Source: Nissolia schottii
Lineage: Eukaryota; Streptophyta; Magnoliopsida; Fabales; Fabaceae
Direction: 5' to 3'
NCBI GenBank assembly: GCA_003254905.1
Contig: QANU01027238.1
Coordinates: 1-64,000 of the forward strand
Length of the DNA stretch: 64,000 nt
Below the pieces are notes generated by a model. The model saw nothing but the letters and a program-made list of their open reading frames with translations. It was not told the DNA's origin and did no database searches. Shown here one piece after another: positions 56,906-64,000 of this stretch (position 1 is its first letter; each line of letters starts with the position of its first letter). Both the position numbers and the translations under genes were made by a program.

Positions 56906-56940
<35 letters not shown>
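56906..56940. repeat. (TA)n microsatellite
   Basis: About 17 TA units followed by GCGCACACAC. Confidence 0.95.
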
Positions 56941-56944
<4 letters not shown>

Positions 56945-57333
56945 ACACACTTGCATGCACGAACATAGTAAGCGTGAATCAACAACAGTATTGAGGCCAC
57001 TATTTGGCAACTGGCAAGACATTTGAAAAGCTTGGGAACGGCATCTTTCGTGTCCTTTATCGTGGACTTTGGTTTGAATATAATAAAATAACAAAAGTAC
57101 ATGTAAACATAAACATTGCGGGTAAGTGAAGGGTGGAACTTTGAACAAGGCCTTTTAATTTTTATGGATGATGAAAGAATCACGCGTTGATTACAAACAG
57201 ATTTTGCATCTTTTAATTTTTTTTTTAAATACAAATGAATCTTAAGATTGTGCATAAGACTATATGCTTAATGAAGGGATGAAAATCCCTTCCACTCAAA
57301 CCAACACCATGTTAGTAATTTAATTTATTGTAA

Positions 57334-58848
57334 CACTACTAAAAAATGTTATATACTGATGATTTTTGTGTCAAAAAGTATTTGTATACTGGTGAATTAA
57401 TTTGTTGATAACACGACACTAGAAATCGTTATTTGAACCAATTACCGACAGATTAATATGTCGGTAACTAATTCAAATAAAATGAATTTTGAACTCTACT
57501 GGATTCGAACTAAGAACCATTTAATGTTATAGTATGTCACATTAGATATATATTTTTGCACTCGATGGGAGTTAAACTTGAGACCTCAAGCTCTTGCACA
57601 TGCCCTTCGTGCCCTAGGCTGTTACATGAATGTTGTTGTATATACCACAATCTATATATATATAAATATAAAGAGAGATTGAATGTGAGTATTTTTTATT
57701 TTGATATAAGAGTGAAGATATTATTTTCAATAAGTTTTTGCTTGTCCTCAAATCATGAAAATAAATCTCATCAAGAGATGTTGTGACATGGATATTTAGG
57801 CCTTCAAATATGATTTTACTATAATTTCTTTCTTCATTTTTTTTCCTTCAAATTTCAATTATTGACCCTCAAATTAATTGTAATTAAAATGCTACTTAAA
57901 ATTGATAATCCTCTCTTAACATTTATGGTAACTTTTTTACAATGTAAATCCAAGTTCCATTTTACATATCCAAAAATAATTTATGCTCTTTTATATTATT
58001 AAGGAAGAATGATATAATTATGTATGTGCAATAAAAAATATATTGAATGTAAACTAATTATATTAATCTTTATGAATATTGAACACGCTTCGGTACGTAG
58101 TAATATTTATAATTTAAGTTGTTAAAAAATTGAAGCACTTAAGTTATTGATATTGATATGTTCCGTATTGTAGTAGTTAAATATGTATATTGTATATATC
58201 ATATTTATGTTTTAATATGAAAGTGAATAGTTGATATTTATTTACAAAAAGTGACTTATATAAAAGTGACTATATTTAGAGTCACATTCAAATAAGTGTT
58301 TATTTTAATAAAAATATATTTTTTAATTGACAATAACTCATTATTTTTTAATTTTAAAAGTAATATTAACTTAAAATATAGTTAAATATCTATTAATTAT
58401 TTTAACTTATTTTGTAGAAAATAAGTTTAGAGACGTAAACAAAAGAAAATGTCATTTTTTAAAGTATAATTTATCTTTTAATTAAATATTTTTTTAATTT
58501 AATAAATTACTGGCAGATATATTCATTAGTAATGTCATGTTTGTTTATTTTTTTAAAATTAATAAATTATTGCCAGATACATCCGTTGTTAATGTCCTGT
58601 CTAAGTTCCAAAAGAAATAATAATTACTGACGGATATATCTGCCAATAATTAATTGTCATCACTTGACACCACAAATTATTAGCAAAATAGTGATGGATA
58701 TGCTATCTATCAATAACTTTGGTCTACGTCGTGGTTAGAGTTGAAAAAGACCATTAACGACAGATTTAGACACAAAATTCACCACTAAATGTGCTAAAAA
58801 TATCTGCCGGCAAAATCCGTTAGTATTTAACGTTTTTCTAATATTGTA
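57334..58848. mobile_element. Degenerate CACTA-like non-autonomous element
   Basis: The left end CACTACTAAAAAATG and the right end, read in reverse (TACAATATTAGAAAAACG), fit diverged CACTA termini. Subterminal repeats near the left (ACCGACAGATTAATATGTCG) and right (TACTGGCAGATATATTCATT; TTGCCAGATACATCCGTTGT; TACTGACGGATATATCTGCC; AAAATATCTGCCGGCAAAAT) strengthen the call. No transposase gene is present. Confidence 0.6.
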
Positions 58849-59030
58849 CCATGGCTACTTTAGGGTGATATTTTAGCTTTAGCCAATGAAGCTTATGGAC
58901 ACAAACATGAACACGAGAGACACACCAACTTTTAAAAATTATATATATATATATATATAATATTTTACATAACGTCAAACTATCAATTTTTACTACTTTC
59001 TAAAACTCGCTCAACATTTATAGAGCAATC

Positions 59031-59052
59031 TATATCTATCTATCTATCTATN

Positions 59053-59089
<37 letters not shown>
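59031..59089. repeat. (TATC)n(TA)n microsatellite, contains an ambiguous base
   Basis: TATC units grade into an AT run. The N at 59052 marks uncertain base calling in the repeat. Confidence 0.93.
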
Positions 59090-59091
<2 letters not shown>

Positions 59092-59786
59092 TTTGTCAAT
59101 ACTTGTTATTTCCATGCCTTCTTCCAAAAACATGAAGCACAAAATCAGTTTGGCCGAATTATAGGGAGGCATTGGACAACCTGGGCTTGACGGGATCCTA
59201 TTCAGAACCACAGCATGAGGACTCAGGTCAGATTCTCTGGAGAAAGAATGTGGTTGGATGGTTGTGTAACTTTTCATGTTAACTTTGGAACACGTACAAC
59301 CTCATGTTCATTCTATCAAAGTTGATTTTCTAGTGGTTGATTTCTCTTCAACTCACAAACCGATTATTAGGATGCCTACTCTCAATAAACTCCAATCAAT
59401 AAGTTCTATATATAGCACACTTGACTATGAAATTTCCTTCGGAACAAATAAAGAGATATACATATTATCTCAATCACAACAAATTAGGTATTAGCTCGAC
59501 TTCGTTATAATGTGCGCATCAACATCCCCTAGAAAAGACGAGTTGATGATGAGCCTGACATCAAATCAAGGATCTGAAAAGTTCTTAGGGTAGACCTTAA
59601 TGTACAGGATCGATCCCAAGAAGCCGCAACCAAAAGGAGAACTAAAAGAAATACAGTCGGGAAAGGAAGTCAGACATGTCACAAGAATCAACATGAATCT
59701 CTCATTTTCAAAAAAAAAAAAAGTTGGTGGGGGTTGTTTTAACAAGAATGCTGACTTGTTTTCTTGGTCAGCTGCAAACATGCTGC

Positions 59787-60624
59787 CAGTACTAGAAATT
59801 CACTAAATAGCCACCATTTTAGTGACTATCTTTTTTTGTTTTTGACTAAAGTAGTGACTACTTTGTGTTAATTACAAATAGCGACCGTTTTAATAACTGA
59901 AATGAGCTAATTAATGCTAAAAAATTATTGGTCGCTAAATCTGTCACTAAATTTTAATTAGAGACCGATTTTGTGAGCATCTTGATAATAATTAATAAAT
60001 TTTATTTGCTAAAACTTTCGGTCACTAATACAAACTTTGCAACTTATTTTGTGACTAACTTTACACTCCAAGACGGCTACTTGAACCTTACATCTCCAAT
60101 CAATAAATCAGTCACTAAGTCAACATATTAGCGACTGGATTTGTGACAGAATTTGTGACTAATTTTCAATCACAAAATATTTACCTTTATTATTTAAATT
60201 TTTATTCCCAGTTTGATTTTATAACCCTAACTTTATCTTTCACATTTTATCATTGTAACCCTTCTCTTCCTCATAGCACACACGACTCACATTCTCCCTC
60301 CACCATCGCTGCCCTTCACAAACACCATCCTTCGCCGATGCAGCACCGCACCAAGCACATGAAGGAGCACTAGTTGGATCATGAGGAAGAGCTCACACAG
60401 AAGCTCGTAGAGGAGGCTCATGGCGTCGGGCTCCGTCGCATCCTCGTCCTCGCCTTTTGCGTCACTGGAATCTCGTCCACCTACATCGACCAAGGCGTTC
60501 TTCAAGAAACCATGTAAGCATTCCTTACTGTTATAGATTGGGTCATTATGGCCCATCTTGGAACCTAAACCCGAAGGTTTACCCGACCCGAGTTATCATC
60601 CTGCCAACGATCAGAGAGATTCTC
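59787..60624 (+). mobile_element. Left part of a Pack-type CACTA-like element
   Basis: CAGTACTAGAAATTC at 59787 is one base from a CACTACTAGAAA terminus. The next 380 bp are full of subterminal-style GTCGCTAAA, GTCACTAA and GCGACTGGATTTGTGAC repeats. A GC-rich, gene-like stretch follows (60280-60512) that encodes the transporter exon described next. The right part is missing: a long LTR starts at 60625. Confidence 0.55.
60374..60517 (+). pseudogene. Captured first-exon fragment of a UDP-galactose/glucose transporter (UTR3-like)
   Basis: The frame encodes EEAHGVGLRRILVLAFCVTG then ISSTYIDQGVLQETM, matching the N-terminus of plant UTR1/UTR3-type endomembrane nucleotide-sugar transporters (pattern M-E-HG-GLRR-L-L-FCVAGIW-AYIYQGVLQETL). 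It covers the first transmembrane helix. A splice donor AT|GTAAGC at 60512-60517 falls just after GVLQET, where exon 1 of the family would be expected to end. Differences at usually conserved sites (W to S, Y to D), the lack of an in-frame ATG and the absence of downstream exons show a dead gene fragment. Upstream GC-rich sequence (60280-60373) may be captured 5' UTR. Confidence 0.68.
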
Positions 60625-62912
60625 TGTAACGTCCGGAACTCTCCCTTATAAAGATCTCGCTTAAATCCCCATTTTTGCTTAATTCAAAGCACGTCAGAGG
60701 CGATTGTTGGGACTGGAAAAATTATTTCGAAAATTAGTTGTTTCTGAATGCCAGTCCAATAGTTGTTCCTTGATCTTACGAAGTGCCGCAAGATCCGTGC
60801 TAAATTCCGTCGAAAATCGAAACTCCTGCAGGCATCTAAGGTATCTGTGGAAATTTCCCTTCGGGCAATATGTTCACGAAAACCTTAACCCGATGCACCA
60901 CTATGACCAGGAAGTTTAGTAGATCGCGGGTATGTACTCGATCGGAATATTTTTAGAATGTCCATACGCGCGCGATATTTTCATAAAATAATGATGTAAT
61001 ATCATGGTTTTACAAAATTAAAAACATAATTAAATCAATAAATAATAAAATAAATATATATGAAATGGAAAATAAAAGGAAAAGAAAAGGGGAATGGAAG
61101 CAGGGGGCGAACCCCTACCTATAAAAAGGCCCCCCAAAGCTTCAGAAATTAAAAGAGAGAAATTAAGAAAAGTTACTCTGCCGGTATCGTTCCAGCACAT
61201 CGCGGTTACGCTACCGAGCCTAGGAAAAATAGTAGGAGCACACCAACGTGAAGAGGATATTTTCCTCATCACTATCAACTGATCCGGAAGCACATAGGAA
61301 GTGGGTAACTCTGAGCCCACTGTCTATGTGGTTTAATTTTATATCTGTATGTGTTATTTTGTATGTTTGACTGTAAAAGTGCTGAGTAGAAATTTGGGGG
61401 ACTATAGGGTAAAGAGGGTTTTGGGAGATTTTGACAAATGAAATGCATAACTGTACTGATTGGAACCCTAGGAATAGTAGGTTTTTGGAGAAAATGAGAA
61501 CTGAAGTCTCGGGAACCCCCTTTTTACAGCTTTCATTCGATTGGAGAGAGCTTTCAATCAAATGAAAGACAATTCGAGCTTTCAATCGATTGAATTCCAA
61601 TTCAGCCAAATGAAAGGAAATTTCAGGATTTCAATCGATTGAATTCCCAGAGCATTCGAATGAAAGCATTCTGAGGATTTCAATCGAATGAAACCCCAAT
61701 TCAGTCGGATGAAAGAACTCGTAGGGATTTCATTCGAATGTAACCCTAGACATTCGAATGAAACCTGAAAGACTTGAGACTTTGGTGGTTTTAAGGGATC
61801 TAATGAGTGAGGATATGCCTATTATTGTATGAAAAAGCATGCATCATGAGGACCGGGTTGTCGTATAGGTGTTAGGGCAACCCTAGAGAATTAGAGGTTA
61901 ATCACCTAATGCTTAAAGATCATAATGGAACGTTAGGGAACAAGTATGTAGTTATGTGATAGGAATTCCCTCTCTTGGCAAAGTCTTACAGACACGCCCC
62001 TCACCAGTCCCAAAAGGGTGGATTGGTCAATGGTGTTACCTCGCCAGTCTCAAAAGGGTGGATTGGTTAATGAGGTTAATGACACAGAAAGAAAATAAAG
62101 TATGAAAGAAAAGATGAATAAGAAAGGGTGACGTCATACCTAAAGATAAGATAAAGATGAGGAGCCCAACGCTAGCTTGGTTGCGTCGCAAGGGCCAGCC
62201 CCCGCCTCCTACCTAGTGGAGGTTAGCCCACTTGATTGACGATGATGGACACTAGACCCCATCGGTGGTTAGCAACCACTCTGGTGTGAGCGCAGCTGGG
62301 TCGTTGTCAAGTTCAAAACAGAAGTGGTTGTAGCCGTATGGCCGTGGTTACATGAGCGAAGGGCTAGATGAAAAGGGCGCTAACCCGGGCAAGCCGGTAT
62401 GCATAAGAAAGGAGAAGAAGGATGCTAACTCGGGTAAGCCAGTATGCATAAGAGATTCCCAGATTTTCCCTCATGCACTATGTAGTTACATGTATGAACG
62501 AATGAATGTATGTATGTATGCCAGTATGTATGCAGATCTGTACGTATCTATAAATGTTTATGCATTATGTATTGTCAAGGGAGCGACCCAAGACGACTAT
62601 TATGTCCTTAGCAGTAACGTAAAGTAAATAAGCACAAGAACCTAGATAAGAAAGACTAGATCCCCTGATCACCTAGCAAAGTAGATAAAGTCGTTCAGGA
62701 CCCTAGGCGAAGATAATAATCAGTAGGATGTTAGTATGTATGTAAACGTAGAGATCTCCTAAGTGGCCTGGTTCATAAGTGGGTCAAAGAAGTACCCCTA
62801 CGCCAGGGTAACCACTGAGGACACACGTTCTCACCCCCACTCGCTTATGCTTCCAGGAGCAGATGAGGACTATAAGGCCTACGAGGAGCCATATGGAGAG
62901 CCACCCAAAAGT
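60625..62912 (+). mobile_element. Long LTR (copy D), right end missing
   Basis: It starts TGTAACGTCCGG at 60625. It shares with the other copies the GGAATATTTTTAGAA block (60946), a TATA-like CTATAAAAAGG (61119), a GTGGGTAACTCTGAGCCCAC block (61300), the CCCAAAAGGGTGGATT repeats, the GATGCTAACYCGGGTRAGCC block (62420) and the CTCACCCCCACTCGCTTATG block with a short acidic frame (EDYKAYEEPYGEP). Similarity stops near 62912, before the usual 3' terminus. Fossil. Confidence 0.75.
61531..61764. repeat. Ten-copy array of near-palindromic TTTCAWTCGAWTGAAA
   Basis: Copies or half-copies occur near 61531, 61551, 61579, 61601, 61629, 61653, 61678, 61700, 61727 and 61750, about every 24 bp, each close to its own reverse complement. 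It lies downstream of the TATA-like box of LTR copy D. Copies A, B and C show nothing equivalent at the same place. Confidence 0.85.
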
Positions 62913-63670
62913 TGAGTTACTAAGTAACAGTTCACAAATTCAATTTTTATCTAAGCTATAACAAACTCCTTTTGTATCAAAGAAATCTCTAAACTTGAAA
63001 ATTATAATTAGTAATAAACTAGAAAAATAAAACAAGTAACAATTTATAAAAAATTAAATAAGATTCATAACAATATTCAAAGACGTTTGAGGTTTGGATC
63101 ATTTTAAAACTTTCGCATAAGATCAAATGAATTCTTATTATTTGAGTTGGAGATTAATAAATTAAAGGATGGAAGGATTATGAGATTGACCTCGATTCCT
63201 TCCACTGCTATCCACACTTTATTATTAAGAAGTCCTTCGTTAGATCCACACTACACAGAAGCTTCTTGTATCTAGGTCGTAAGAAAAGAAATAGTAAAAC
63301 CCATTAATAAGATGGTTTATTATATGGAGAAGAAAAAGGGAAACAAATGGTTATAAAAACAACTTATGAGGCCATTAACTCGAACCAAAATTGTTCAAAA
63401 AAAAAAAGGAAAAGAAAGTGAGCTCCCAAGTGAAACCCTGGTGATACCTTGTCTCACTCAAAAAGTAGCATTTACATCAGAACAACAATGAAATCGCCCG
63501 TGCATTTGCAGGAAATGAACTGACAATAAATGTATAACATGAAAAGAATGAAGGAGGTGTGCACTATACATGTTACATGACTCAGAAATCTGGAAGAAGC
63601 ATTATTGATTATATTTCAAAAGAGGCAATTAGAGAGTACCGCAGAAAGATGTGAGGGTGGGAGTGAAATA
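62913..63670. other. AT-rich spacer
   Basis: No gene or repeat recognised between the LTR fragment and the minisatellite. Confidence 0.4.
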
Positions 63671-63920
63671 GCGAGGGAGACAACAGAGCGAAAACGAACA
63701 AGGTGAGGGAAGACAAGGTCACAGAGGTGCTGCCACGCCCAACAGAGCAAACACGAACAAGGTGAGGGAAGACGAGGTCGCAGAAGTGGTGCCATGCCCA
63801 ACAGAGTAAACACGAACAAGGTAAGGGAAAACGAGGTCGCCGAGATGGTGCTGCATGGGTGGGAGTGAGATAGCGAGAGAGACAACAAAGCGATCACAAA
63901 CAAGGTGAGGGAAGATGGGG
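63671..63920. repeat. Minisatellite, unit about 60 bp, three to four copies
   Basis: The core CACGAACAAGGTGAGGGAAG recurs near 63691, 63751, 63811 and (after a longer gap) 63896, with CAACAGAGCRAA and GAGGTCGCAGA-type flanks. The minus-strand open frame of 104 codons across it (SLTLFVFTLL repeats) is produced by the repeat and shows no other sign of being a gene. Confidence 0.8.
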
Positions 63921-64000
63921 TACGTAACATTCTGATTTTTTTTTATGTAGTTAATAATTTTGCGTAATTAAAGTATATTTGAGACAACTAATTAGACTAA

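Noticed and set aside
57490-57610. Degraded tRNA gene (GGATTCGAACTAAGAACC-type B box)
   Set aside because: No cloverleaf can be drawn around it and it lies inside the CACTA-like element; at best a tRNA-derived trace.
59089-59277. Minus-strand 62-codon frame as a gene fragment
   Set aside because: No recognisable family, no splice context, and it is flanked by microsatellite.
63616-63930. 104-codon minus-strand hydrophobic protein as a membrane or secreted protein
   Set aside because: Its leucine-rich repeats come straight from a 60 bp DNA minisatellite.

Overview
The window looks like plant nuclear DNA, most likely from a dicot and probably a legume. It is AT-rich, holds one long split gene with GT-AG introns, and carries plant-type LTR elements, CACTA and hAT elements, MITEs and a short TTTAGGG-type stretch. 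From memory, the one intact host protein is nearest to soybean-type TRS120; this was not tested. The window contains two ambiguous bases (3131 and 59052).

Layout. 1-2898: the end of a ~3 kb LTR, cut by the window edge. 2899-5860: a GC-richer patch with an unrecognised minus-strand reading frame, then a decayed multi-exon plus-strand gene. 7133-21442: the only convincing intact host gene, TRS120 (TRAPPII tethering-complex subunit). It has ten exons that sum to 1192 codons plus a stop. Intron 7 holds a 440 bp solo LTR. Intron 8 holds a small non-autonomous LTR element whose 3' LTR was itself entered by a Ty1/copia element. All three insertions keep perfect 5 bp target duplications.

21443-42625 is gene-poor: an inverted MITE pair, an hAT MITE with an 8 bp duplication, a 420 bp foldback, a probable CACTA element carrying a decayed plant-mobile-domain gene, an unusual 'ATGTTGGTTTCTTTT' array, and Ty3/gypsy fragments (gag/protease; an Athila-like LTR plus gag start). 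42626-48240 is a minus-strand long LTR split by a 2995 bp solo LTR of a related family, with CATGT on both sides. 48250-59790 is mostly AT-rich spacer with MITEs, a SINE-like unit, a degenerate CACTA-like element and simple repeats. 59787-60624 looks like the left part of a Pack-type CACTA element that captured the first exon of a UDP-galactose/glucose transporter (UTR3-like) gene; a fourth long LTR (60625-62912) cuts into it. A minisatellite lies near the right edge.

There is no operon-like cooperation between genes. The story is one conserved secretory-pathway gene surrounded, and internally swollen, by layers of transposable elements whose order of arrival can be read from nested target duplications. 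I found no convincing new multi-gene system. The best candidates for a second look are the transporter-exon capture, the long foldback, the palindromic arrays inside the long LTR family, and the thymine-rich array beside the CACTA end.
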